DNA of 23,533 nt from Ophiothrix spiculata (Eukaryota; Echinodermata; Ophiuroidea; Amphilepidida; Ophiotrichidae): the NCBI GenBank assembly GCA_000969725.1, contig JXSR01S018818.1, one strand, 5' to 3'. The notes beneath the pieces were generated by a model. The model did not search any database. It saw only the letters and a list, made by a program, of their open reading frames with translations, and was not told where the DNA came from. A program made the translations under genes and the position numbers. Positions 1 through 12,900 of the stretch are shown here, piece after piece (the stretch's first letter is position 1; each line of letters begins with the position of its first letter).

Positions 1-177
1 TAATTTGGCACAAGAATGCCTAAATAAAAAATCTACAGCATGAAATCTAGAGAAACAGAACAAAATTGGCTAGGTCAAATCAAAACATTTTTGAGCCTAT
101 TGGTTTTCCTCATTCCAATTATTTTTGGTTTGCCAATATCTCCCAACATTGATAGATTAAAGAAAATCTGGTATTCA

Positions 178-852
178 AGTTTATTTTGAATCAAATCAAA
201 GATCAATGTCATCCTGGATATTAATCACATTTATTCAAAATAATATGTATGTAAAAAAAAAACGCTTCTAGTTCTCAACACCAGGCAGAGCATTTAGACA
301 CATGTTTTCATTTGCCAACATTTGATTGCACAGCATTGCCAATTTCAACGCATTTGAAAATTGCATCTTGTTTTAAAAACTTTTTCCATGCATGAGATTG
401 CATCTTCCTGAAAAAATGAAAACACTGGAGCGTGTTGAAATTGGTAAAAAATGCCTCAAAACAGTTTTTTTTTAAATAGAATTCCGGAAATTTTGACATC
501 AAAAAAGCTGGAACAGCTTAAAAGCTGGAAAATGTCATGCTTGTTTTTCTTATCACATAGCTCATTACAGCATCTCTCTAGACCATTACAAGTTAACACA
601 GGTACCATACAAAACACATTTAAACCATTCAACTCACATCCAATGTAAAAAAGTATCACAAGAACGTTCTGGAATATCTAGGATAAGTGAGGCCTATACG
701 GTGATGGTGTATACCCGAAATACACACCCAATGTTGGCCATGCAGATAGATCATCGTTATGTGCTAATAGCTTGAGGTCAACTTGGAGCAAGGTGAATAA
801 TTTCTCTCTTGTTCTGAATCAAAGTCCTGCTGATGAGGAGAGCATACATTTG
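178..852 (-). other. Probable 3' untranslated region with poly(A) signals of the PHF21A-like gene
   Basis: AT-rich DNA follows the stop codon. Minus-strand AATAAA hexamers lie at 230-235 and 180-185, about 620-670 bases after the stop, so the transcript may end near 160-210. The 3' end is not visible directly. No gene or repeat was recognised in positions 1-178. Confidence 0.45.
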
Positions 853-954
853 TCATTGTGGAGGGAAACAAGTGATGAAGTCCTTGAGTTGTGTTATTGC
901 CCTTTCCGTCTTTATAAAGTGCTCCATGAGTGTGTTCTTGGCAACCATTTGTTT
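853..954 (-). CDS. PHF21A: PHF21A-like exon 12 (terminal exon with stop)
   Basis: The exon encodes 33 residues and TGA, opening [20 protein letters not shown] and ending FPPQ. Acceptor TTTACTTCTACAG. The K-x-M-x-x-KNTL----- plus QLK-FI pattern aligns with the last helix of vertebrate PHF21A. The vertebrate Ser/Thr/Pro-rich tail after this helix is essentially absent. Confidence 0.88.
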   Translation of the reverse strand, partial: KQMVAKNTLMEHFIKTERAITQLKDFITCFPPQ

Positions 955-3900
955 CTGTAGAAGTAAAAAGATAATTTCAAGGTTATATTTTGATCAGTTC
1001 AGTTACTCTGATCAGGGTAAATTGTAAGGCCACATGGGAGTACGACAGTTTTGATAACCTAGGGGCAAGTCTTAATTTTTTATTTTTTCCACTAAGCATT
1101 GATAGGTAGCCTTGTTCTCTAAATTGGCATATATGACATTTCGATCAAATTTTTATGACTTTTTCGTCGAAATAAAACTCTTTTAAACAAAAGCCAGCAA
1201 TTAAATTGTGTGAAAATATATAGCCCTGCATGCATAATTTAAGCACCAGATCATGCTTTGTTAAAGTCTCTGTCAGAATTACTTGGACAAAATCAGTCAC
1301 GTGACCACCAATTGCAGGGTACTTTTGCATTCGTAAACAATTGGTCCTGCACTCTGGATGTTTATTTACATCGTCCGAAGAAATGTGATGCCGACTATAA
1401 GTATGCAATAGTCTTAATTTCGCAACTTACTGCTATTGCATCATTGAGTTGTTTGGCTTTGCCTTCCAGTAATACTCTCTCATTCCTCAAGTCGGAAGCC
1501 ATCTTCTGTAATCTCTTCTTTTCTTCTTCTTTGCTACTTTTGTGTTGAATGTATGAGTTGACTACGGTAACAGTACTGTGCCATGGCTGACCTCCCTTTT
1601 CCAAGAGCTAAATAGGATGATAAACAAAATGCCAATAGGTAAATTTTCCATTTCTCTGAATAACTTCAATCCTTTGGGCCTATCTATGCGTGCATAACAG
1701 GTCTAAAGTTGGACCTGGTCGAAAAGAAAGTAAAATCTGCCTTCATCAGAAATACATTTTCCTGTGCTTTCTATTATAATCTTTTATTTTTAAAAGTGAC
1801 ATTCCAAAACCTACAATTGCTAATTATTTTATGTGAAAATGTGAATGCCATTTTGACAATGGTGAATTTCACTTTCCTGGACCCTATTTCATAAAAGTTA
1901 GAATCAACCTAAGTCTTAATTGTAGGATTTTTCCTATCTTTTGTGAGATGAAAAAAATAAATAAGAAAAAGTCTTTACTTTTTAAAATTCTTTTATGAGG
2001 TAGAAGATAATAGTAGGTTAACTTATAGGTTGATTTTTAACTTTTATGAAATAAGGCCCAGGTCTATCTTTAAACCTACATTTTGCATCAAATCTAAAGG
2101 TCTGTTTGCACAGAAGTGTTACATGTACAATTTCAATGATACTTTGGATTAAAACGCTACTCCAAAATTTGTTCTAACAAGTAAGTATTGTCAACAGTCA
2201 ATGTTCCAAATAAACTTATCAAATATTTCATATGTCAATATTGAAATTTAAACAGAGACAAAACAGCTGCTAATTTTTCACAAAAAATGTTATTTTTATT
2301 TAAATGATCTAATTTGACTTAATGTCTGAATGTAACTTTAATCTTGATCTTCCATGTACCATTTTTGGCCATGAGACAAAAATAACACAATCTTCAGTAA
2401 AACAAAAAAAATGCAAAAAATCAAAAAAACTTGAACACACTTAAAAAAAAATAGTCCAATCACTTTATGTGTGTGATTTGATTATAACTTGTTCATTGCA
2501 AGACAAACCAAATCCATTCATAAAACATTTTAATCAAGACTTATACTTATGTAAACTCAGGACTAGTCTATCAAGCATTTCAAGCCGTTTTGATGTTATT
2601 GCACACCATGTTTTCTGTGCTGTTCAAACTTGATGTTAGTAAACAAATAAACAACAGATTAGGAAAATAAGTAGTGGGATTATGGTCTTACAACATCAAA
2701 TGTAACGAGCTAAAGAATGAATTGGGTTAGTGAAGTTTCGTAAACATTACACATTTTTGAAAAAAAGTGAAATCAATGATCATCCAATTTGGTTTAAAAA
2801 TATACTCAAAGGCAGAATGTGGTTCACCCCTTAAGGTTTAAATTATCAATTGTTCATGTATCAATCTGATTCTTCCCACTGAAATAACAAAAGTTATAAC
2901 AGCACGGCAAAAAAAACACATGTGGGATCTTTTAACTAAAGCGGTTTTAGACTTATGATGCTCTCTTATCACATGCTGAGATTAAACTAAAAAAAGAACA
3001 TATTTACTTTAGTAACAAAAGCAGATATTCTCATAACATAGCAATTTTGAAATGAGAACTAAACTTAAAACAAACATCAACTTAAAGCTTAATAAAGCTG
3101 AAACTAGCATAATCACATGCAAAAATATTTAAAATACAAACTATCCCTCAGCCTTTAAGCCCCTGTTATACAGGTACCTTACACTGCGGGCAACTCCACA
3201 TGCCAGGAGGCACAGCGCTGAGCGGAGGCTGTAAGCAGTCAAGGTGGTATACTAGATTGCATGTATCACACATGAGCAGTTCCCCACTACTTCTACATAC
3301 AGCACAGAAGTCCTCGTGCCCCTAGATTGGATGAGTGGGGTCAATGGAACAATATAGTCAGTCACTAAAATTAGCATGCATGGATGCGAAAAACAAACGG
3401 GCTGTACATGGATCTGTTTTACAATCCTCTTTTAACAATAAACGGTATGACATACATTGTTCCCTCATATATTGCTATAGTAGCATTATAAAAGAGGGCC
3501 TTTTACATGCATTTACGATTCAATTCAATAGTTTTCAGGATAATTTTTTTTCATGCATTTAGGAGCAGTTCATCATCTTTGCAACATGCAAAGACTTGGA
3601 CATTGACGCTAAATTGACAACAATCATATGTCACCATTTCTTGCAGGTTTTGTTACAGAAGTAAGTATTTTTTCCCCTTGGCTTTATCAAAATCCAACAC
3701 ATGCTGAACAAAAGGCATTTTTTTTCTTCAAAGTGAGAAGCTATATAGGCCTCAACTTATCATAGTAGTTATCTAGTAGTGCTATGGACGTTTTCAAAAC
3801 ACAACTCTCTGAGAATTACACTTTCTGGCAATTGCCAACAGAAAAATTGACTCGCTAACACAGTACCCAGAATGTTACATCCACGTTCCAGATAACTGAC

Positions 3901-6900
3901 TGCGTACAAATTCGAACTTGTAATTACGGTTAGCACTAACGAGTCACTTTTAGTGTGATCGCCCTGATGTGACTTGAAACCGTAAGCTTCATCAACCGAT
4001 TTCAAATTGTAATTTCACTTTTTGTGTTGGTGAGCGTATGGTACTATCAGCCAAAAGTTGTTCAGAATTAGTGCATCTAATTATGTATATAGGTCTGGTT
4101 CTATTTATTTTTCACTTTTATTGCACTGAAAATGCGAGCGAAATTTTCAGAAAATTTTTGTTGACAAAATCGTGCATACTAATGAGCTTGTACATGATTG
4201 GTTGAAAAAATGGCCATGTGATTGACGTTCTGAAGATTTCCCGAATGGATTTTGATCTATTTACCAGGTACTACCCATTCCATCATATAAAGTGAACTTA
4301 TTATCAAGTAGCTGAAGATGGATTGTCAATATTGGTGCAACTGTATGAGAGGATCATACTAAGAGTGAACATGGAGATATAGAATTAAATATGCTTTACC
4401 AGAAGAAACTTTTCTTGACATTGAAGTTCTGCTGCCTTCATAATAGATATTGCCTACAATATGTACAGGCATACAGGAGTCCGTGACAGCAATCAGGACG
4501 CACAGAATTTCAACTTGCTTATATGCTAAATATTACTTATTCAACATGTTGCACATTTTGGACTGGAAACACATACACAAATTTATTTAAAAGAAGACTG
4601 GTGCAGAGGGAATGTGTGAAAGTGTCGGAAGTGGCAATAGATCATTTTCTTATGTCCCATAATGCATCTTGAAAGTACCGTAAAGTGTGCGAGCGATCCC
4701 ATTTTAAGTCCTGCGAATATGGTAGACTGCGCACTTTACGGTACTTTCAAGATGCATTATGGGACATTCGAAAGTGGTATGAATTATGTTGATTTCATAA
4801 ACTAGCATATAATACCAAAGTTACTAATATTTTAAACTTGCTCACATTTTATTAGCATCTTCAAAGTGTAATCTGAAATAAATGATAATTGGCAAAATTT
4901 TGCTTGGAATGAAACCACCATATGGTTTTAAGATCAGAATATAACAGATACACAAAGGAACACAATTGTACAGTACAATACAGACAGGGCAAGACATACT
5001 TGTGACAAAATGTGTGAAAGAAGAGGGATATATAAAACTTACATCTGAACCTTTTCTTTGTATAGCACCATTCAAACCATTACGGTCATTTTCCATATCT
5101 GTTGAGTGATTATTACCTGGTTATTAAAATATAGAGAGAACTATCAGTTGGCAACTACAAGTATACAGTAGGCTTGTTCAAATCCTTAGTTTTCGAATTA
5201 TTAACAAATTATTTTCTCTGCTTTTTTAAAATCAGCACATTTAGCACAATCAAATCAAATCATATGTAAATTGTCATTCATTCCTTTTCATTGCGTCCAA
5301 CAGTCAACGTCCACCAGCCTATTATGTGGTCTATTCATATTTACAAAACATTTAGATACGGTAGGAATTTACGATTTTGTAAACCAGTTACCAACTATTG
5401 AGAATTATTGTACTTAAAACTGTGAATTCATTTTTTGTGATCTTCTTTTAAGTTTACAACAAATATTGGCTGCTTTGAGGGGCATGGTTTGAGATCACCG
5501 AGGGGAAATAATTTTAACCATACCCCGAACAAAAAGCAGTCCATATTCGTTTTATAGACCATATCGATAATTGACATACTCCCGCCGTTGATGGGGTAAA
5601 TCCACAGAATCGAACGGGGAACGGAACTCAGAGCGAGAGCAAGTACTGTGTTTATCATACTTGGCCTCGTTCCGAGTTCTGATTCCCCGTTCGGTTCTGT
5701 GGATTTACCCCATCAACGGCGGAATTATGTCAATTATCGATATGGTCTGTATACTGAATATATATAGATTTTTGTCATCTGGTTGGTTGAAAGAACTGTT
5801 TTAGCACTTAAAAACACCCGATAATGATTTACAATATATGTTTCTCCTGTCAATAGTAACCGTGCCGTATTGTGCGCAAAATGTATTGAACGGTCCAAGT
5901 GAAAAATATGCCCTGGGCCTAGTTAAATCCAAGCCCTCAATTTTATCCAATCAAAGGACACAAATCTATATGAGGTATATAATCTAGAAAATGTTTATAA
6001 TAATAATGCTGGCATTTACGTTGCACCTTTTCCAGTGCTGGCCATTATTATGCCAAAATAAGGGAATCAATAGAATCACTTTGCCTTACACTAGGCCACT
6101 TGCAGCCAATGACCAAAGGCGTAGACCTAGCAGCACTTGGATAGTGATATTCCCTCAATGCACTTGGGTCGTCTGATAAGTGACACTAGTGGGTAAATAT
6201 GGTAAAACTGCTTTTCTCTTTTGTACCCGTAATTTTTAAAATCAAGTTGTACTAACCTCTTCTTCTCTTCTCCTGACCAATAGCATTTGTTGCGGCAAGA
6301 AAACTGCTGGCTGATCTCCGACTCTGAAAAATTCAAATTTTAGATGAAAAATATAAGACTAATTAATGCGAATTGTCACACCGATACTATGATAATTGAA
6401 ATAGTGGTGAATTGCTATAAGATTTTGTTAACAAAATTAAATATCATAGTACTTTACTATGGGTCATTCTCAGACACATTTTTTGACTGTAGCATCAATT
6501 TGGCTCAAGTTAAGAACATCAAAATTCACATCTGCTATCTGTGCATGATGAACTTTCATTTCAATATGAATAAGGTATAGGATATAATTTTCACAAGATA
6601 AGAATACCATCATGAAAGTTTAAAAACATTAGACTGAATACAGTGCACAGTTGTTCTGTTTAAGTGCAATTTTCAAGGACCAAGGTACATTGACAGTTAA
6701 TGTGTGTTCATTGAATGATACTTTCCTTGGTTTGATGATTTATATAATTTTCAACTGGAATGAAAAGCTACATGTAATCTTTGTACCATATATATCCACT
6801 GAATTTCTTTTTTCATGATTTTTATAATTGGCAACACTCATTGACTGGCTATATTCTGTGAGTCGATGTACTCCCTTAGGTTTAAAAATTTAGTAACCCC

Positions 6901-9900
6901 CCCCCCCCAGCACTCAATACTATGAAATGCGCCATGTCCCACCAAAGACACTCTTTTCTAAGCCTTGCTCACATCCAATGACCACTTAGTTTAATTGGCT
7001 GTCAACTATAATGACTCCCTATATTCTGTCACTCAAATACCCCAGTTTCTGATTTCATCAAATGATCACCACGCCACACGCAATTACCGAGTTTGTTCAC
7101 CAAAGAACCAACCATTTCTATGATTTGGCTCAAACTTTGGTGTATGGCAACCCCATCAAACATGTGTCTTGACTTCATATAGCATACTTCAGATCTAAGA
7201 TGGCATCCAGCAACTATGTTTCAAGATTTATGACATCTCTTTCAGAGAAATTCAACCGGTACAATCATTCATTACAGGTAGCGACGACATACATTTTCAA
7301 TTCTATTGGCACAAACATCAAAAGTAGCGATGACTCATATTTTCAATTCGTTTGGGCTTTCAAATCAATTGAAGCTGCAACTTACTTCTACATCTTGTCT
7401 ATCGTAATTTGAAAATTGTGGATTTGCAGTACTCCTTCGTTTCCTTTCTGACCTTCTGCTCTGAAGTTGTTCTGCTGTCTTTTGTGTGATAAGACCTAAA
7501 GCTGCCATGAATTCCAGTTTCTACAAAATAGAGATGGAAATGACAACTGACTACATGTACAACAAAAATAAAGTTACTCTGGAGAACTGGAATCTCCAAT
7601 TATTTCCTGTCCTCAAAAATAGGGGGGAAATGTTAATAGACTGGTCCTGTAGACACCTTAACAACAATTTAACATTTATGAATAATGTGAAAACTTACTA
7701 TTTCATATTGAACCACAGATTAGCATTCCAAATACTTTTGTTAGCTATCAACTAGTTCGATTAATAGAACCTTTGTTTTTTCGGATGACACAACCAATAT
7801 ATGTTATGAGCCATATGAGGCAACTATTTCGGGATCAAAACAGAGGGCTATCTAGAACTTGAGGTTTTCTAGTACCCAGCGGGTTCAACTATTTCGGGAT
7901 CAAAACAGAGCCCTGGCTATGTAGAACTTGGGGTTTTTAGTACCAAGAGGATGAACAATGTGATGGTGGATTTGTATTGTGGATAGTATCACCGAAAAAA
8001 CAAAGGTCCTATGGATGGGACTAGCTATCAACAGTCAATTTTATCCCTTTCCTAGCATCCGGGAGATTGTTGGTTTAAGACTTCCGATGCAACTTCAGTG
8101 TCTTAATCAAGAATAATATACCTTGTTTCTCTCAAAGTGATTAAAACATGTACCTGAATGTTAAAAGTGCCAGGTAAAATATTATGCTAATGGTGGGTTT
8201 GTACATTATACATGCAGACCATTTTTCTCTTTGTTTGTTTTTATTTTCAGTGAGTCAATTACACATCTTCTACCCAAAAATGTTACAAATTACATGTATA
8301 TGTGCACTAAAATTCAAAATTACACGATAGTAAGCATCAATAGTTAATGCGCAACTGAAGCGTGAGCTTTGGTTTGTACATCAATATCTCCATTGTAGGT
8401 TTTTTATGAATTATATAGTATAATTGAGTCTGGTCTACTGCCGAACAAATGGAGATGAGGTTTTTATTCTATTGTGAAATATTTGCGATTTAACATGAGC
8501 TACTTTACTATAGGCAAAATAAAATATTGGACAATGTAAACAAAAATCCAGGGCAGCTGTTACATTTACAAACAATGGAGCCCTGCAATGTGCAATTTTT
8601 GTTTACATTGTCCAATACATTTTTGCTTGGCCTATTAATACTTACCTTTTCTTCTGGTGTTAAAGCTTTTCTTTGTACTGGTTGATGATTCTCAATACTG
8701 CTGCTATAGGAATGTTTGGGTGCCAGCATGGGCCTTTTGTAGATGTTGGAATTGCTATCCTTGGATTCCTGCAATAATTTATCACAAATGATAACAAATC
8801 AGACCAATCTGACAAAGCAATTAGCGGGTTGTCCCCAATTACAAAATGTAGTGTCCAAAATCAGAGGTGCATATTAATCAGTGTATTTGATGCATATTAT
8901 ATTAAGCACATGCTGTCAAATATATGTAGTTTATCCATTAATTATCTCATTCAAATTTCCCGGGAAATAATAATTGTGGTTCACTCAATAGAGGACAGTC
9001 AATACAATGAACATAGTAAATGTCAAGTTTTCAAGTAGACTCAAAATGAAATTTAGGCCACAAAAGCCACTCACTGCTAACACACATGGAAATCTTAGGA
9101 TACATAAAAGCTTAAACTGACATACAATGTACAATGTACATCTTCTGCATTTCTCTAAATATGGACTGCACCCAACAGGATCATTGTGGCTTGTCAGAAT
9201 ATAATACATTAAAATTGATATTTTTATCTTGGAGTTGCCACCAATCCTATTAATGATACCAAAAATTAGCCAAAAGCAAACGTCTGGGTCTCGGGTAAAT
9301 TTTGGACCCGTAAATTTGAGGGCATAACAAATTCCACTTACCTTGAGTGTTAATGCTCTGGTTGCAGCTGAGAGTCTGGATGCAACATTAGGCACTTTAA
9401 TTGGAACCATTGATGGCTTGTTGGTCAATATCGACATGCGTGGTGGGGTTGGTGGTTGAGCCCCACCAAATAACACTGGTCGCTGTGATCCATGATGGTG
9501 AGTTTTGTGATGTGTGCGATGCGGTATGTTCAGGTTCTGGGAAGTTGACAGAGGTGATGTTGTCTGCAGATTGGGGAAGAGTAAGACATTTTTAATATCT
9601 ACATAAAACAGAACTAATATGTACATGTTTTCTCCCACTAATGAAACAATATCATAGCTAGTTACAATGGGAATGGGTATCTTTTTATTTGTGACTGCAA
9701 TGCACTCAATAAAAACCCATTTTTGGTCACTTAAAGCCATACAAAAATCTGTACATGCCTGTTGCAAGTTAAGAGTTTTTACAATGTTTGTCGACTGTTC
9801 ACAGCCTGTGTGCGTAGTCTTCAACAGTTAAAACACATATCCTCTAATTAAGGGCTTGTGGCAACTCAGTAATTTAAGAACATGTTATGCTCTGTAACTC

Positions 9901-12900
9901 AGCAAACATTAATCAAATTTACAGAAATAAACTTTTCAAGAGGCAAATTTACATGCCGAACATGCTGACCAAAATGTATAATTTTGTCACAAAGCCAAAA
10001 TACATATTTTGGTGCAAAACATTACTGGAAAGCCCATGTTAACTGAAAATTAAAACCCATGTTAACAGTTAGTCTCTGTAAGAATGGTTCACATGGCGAT
10101 TCATGGGTCATCGGATCAATTTATAAAAAAAATGCAGTGATACACTATCATACCATAACACTATATCTGAACCCCTAGGNNNNNNNNNNNNNNNNNNNNN
10201 NNNNNNNNNNNNNNNNNNNNNNNNNNNNNNNNNNNNNNNNNNNNNNNNNNNNNNNNNNNNNNNNNNNNNNNNNNNNNNNNNNNNNNNNNNNNNNNNNNNN
10301 NNNNNNNNNNNNNNNNNNNNNNNNNNNNNNNNNNNNNNNNNNNNNNNNNNNNNNNNNNNNNNNNNNNNNNNNNNNNNNNNNNNNNNNNNNNNNNNNNNNN
10401 NNNNNNNNNNNNNNNNNNNNNNNNNNNNNNNNNNNNNNNNNNNNNNNNNNNNNNNNNNNNNNNNNNNNNNNNNNNNNNNNNNNNNNNNNNNNNNNNNNNN
10501 NNNNNNNNNNNNNNNNNNNNNNNNNNNNNNNNNNNNNNNNNNNNNNNNNNNNNNNNNNNNNNNNNNNNNNNNNNNNNNNNNNNNNNNNNNNNNNNNNNNN
10601 NNNNNNNNNNNNNNNNNNNNNNNNNNNNNNNNNAATACTTAGCCAATTTTCAAAAAATCATAAAAAATACCAAATGCAGACGTCCCAAGTTTCTTTTTTC
10701 ATTTTTTATAAAAGGAAAACTGTCTCTACACATTGTTGGTAGTTTTATTGTTTTCTGTCGATGGCGCGCAGAGTTACGGTATAATGTTGCAGGCATAGTG
10801 TGACCACAGTTTTTCAAAACACCCCCTAAAGGGTGATTGTTTCTGAAGCCAAAATATACCCTTTTTAACCCATTTACACCCTAAATCGGGAATTTACCGT
10901 TGCCATTTTAACACTTGGGTTTGAAACGCTATGCCTGCAGCACTATGCTTGAGTGGCCCCCAGGCTCTGCTTGCACAAAACTTATTTCTCTTCTCATTAC
11001 ACTATATGGAATATATTCTTTTAATTCTCGGCTTTCAAAAAAATGATATAATCAATCGTACTATCTTATATGGTTTAAACTCATAGAGCAGATAAATGTT
11101 TCAAATGTTATAAAAATATAGACTGACAAATCTCAGTGACAGCCAGCACCAACTTAATTAGCACTACTTCGTCAACATGTTCATCAGCAGTTATGTACAT
11201 GCAATAACTGAATGTCATTTCTACAATGTTTTCTCTCATAATTACCTACATCACTGCACATCAACTACCCCTAATAGCAAACACATTGCAAAGGTCATAT
11301 ATTTTGCCATTTCAACTCACATGTTCTCATTCTTATACAATGACATAAAAGGAAATCAAGTAGAATAAGAACAGACAACTTCATGTCCAATATGAATTAC
11401 TACTAGAAAACTAGCCCAATTTTGTGCACTGTTAATCGAGGTTTAAAGCGATGAACTTGCTCAAATATCATTAACTTTTGGTCTGAAACAAGAAATTCAA
11501 AACTGGATAATTGAGCTAGCTACCATTTGCCTATTGCATTGGGAAAAAATGAGTAAAAACTGAATAAAACTTAAATACTCACAATTTCTTTCACCACGTC
11601 AGGTTCCTTTTTAATGCCAAGATTTGATCGCAGTTGCTCCACAACCTTTTTCTAGTAAACAGAAATAAAAAACATAGTGCCAGGTCAAGTTACTTGAGCA
11701 GGATTTTATTGCAAACATTTAATGCCTTACTCAAGAGTCTACTCATGGTTAACCTACTCTTCTTGCCATATGAGTTTTGCCACAGTTTAAATTAGAAGTT
11801 CTAAATAATACCAGGTGTCCCAAAAAATGGTTACAAGAAAAAGGATCCGGAGGCAAAAAAATACCCCCCGTCTCACAGTGATTTGACCTAATTCTGGGGC
11901 AATTAAAGGTGGTCAAACAAATGAGTTTGAACCGAAAACTTCATATTCCATTGCGTTCAGATTTTATGGCCTCTCAAAGATGTTGCAAATTTGCCGTCAA
12001 TTTGGCAAAAATGGTTCAGAGCACGACATAGCCAATTTGCAATGTTATATCTATGGAATTACATTGTTTATGGCATTTAAATTGCTTGTAGTCATTATTT
12101 GGCTGGTGGTCAATTGAAATTTGATCAAAACACCAAGATCTGGAGTTCAATTTGAATATTAGGGGGGTCCAAAGTAGCCCCCTCGCACTGTCAGACGGCT
12201 TTTCCCCAAATTTTGTGACCCCATCAAATGTTTCAAAACTTTTGGGTTACCAAATTTGTATTATCTGGCCAACAGGGAGTACAAAAAAGGCAAAAACAAC
12301 AAAAAATTTGAACCCTCTTTGATTTTATAGGTCCCCCAACATGGGTCTAGATTAAAATGGGCTAGAAAATGACCAAATTAGGGGAGCCGCTGCGTAAAGT
12401 ATACCAAGTATGAATTTCTAGTTTGTTGCATATGAAAGGTTAGATACCATCTAGATTAACTAAAGCAAGGAACTATTTTGTATTTCTGATGTTTTCCTTA
12501 ATTATTTCATAACTGAAACAGAAATACTGGTGTTTTCAATGTAATTTTGTACTCAAAAATTGTAATTTGGCCAATTGTTTATCAAAAATATGACAATTTT
12601 TGAAGATCAGAAATACAAAAATGTCTTTTGCTCCCATTAATACTAAGTAACCTGTCACACAAAAGACTAGAAGTCTATACTAGGTATACCTTTCACAAAG
12701 CGGCACCCTGAAGTTGGTCGTTTTAGGGCCCATTGCAATCTGGACCCATGTTGGGGGACCTATAAAATCAAGGATGGTTCAAATTTTTCGGGGTTTTTTG
12801 CCTTTCTTGTACTCTCTGCTGGCCAATTCAGGTAGAATATAAGCTAGGAGTGATGGGGCCACAAAATTTGGGAAAAGCCATCTGACGATGCGAGGGGGCT

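Noticed and set aside
308..405. Possible alternative last exon on the minus strand with acceptor TTTTTTCAG near 412
   Set aside because: In the required phase it gives about 20 residues without the heptad pattern, whereas 853-954 matches the family's last helix and ends in a stop.
770..835. Possible minus-strand exon after CTCATCAGCAG
   Set aside because: The frame gives a short polar peptide unlike PHF21A and lies beyond the stop of the better exon at 853-954.
8985..9824. 279-codon minus-strand open frame
   Set aside because: Only 9342-9563 is bounded by good splice sites and has the linker composition; the rest is intron that happens to stay open.
10161..10646. 161-codon minus-strand open frame
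   Set aside because: It runs through the assembly gap; almost all its residues are undetermined.
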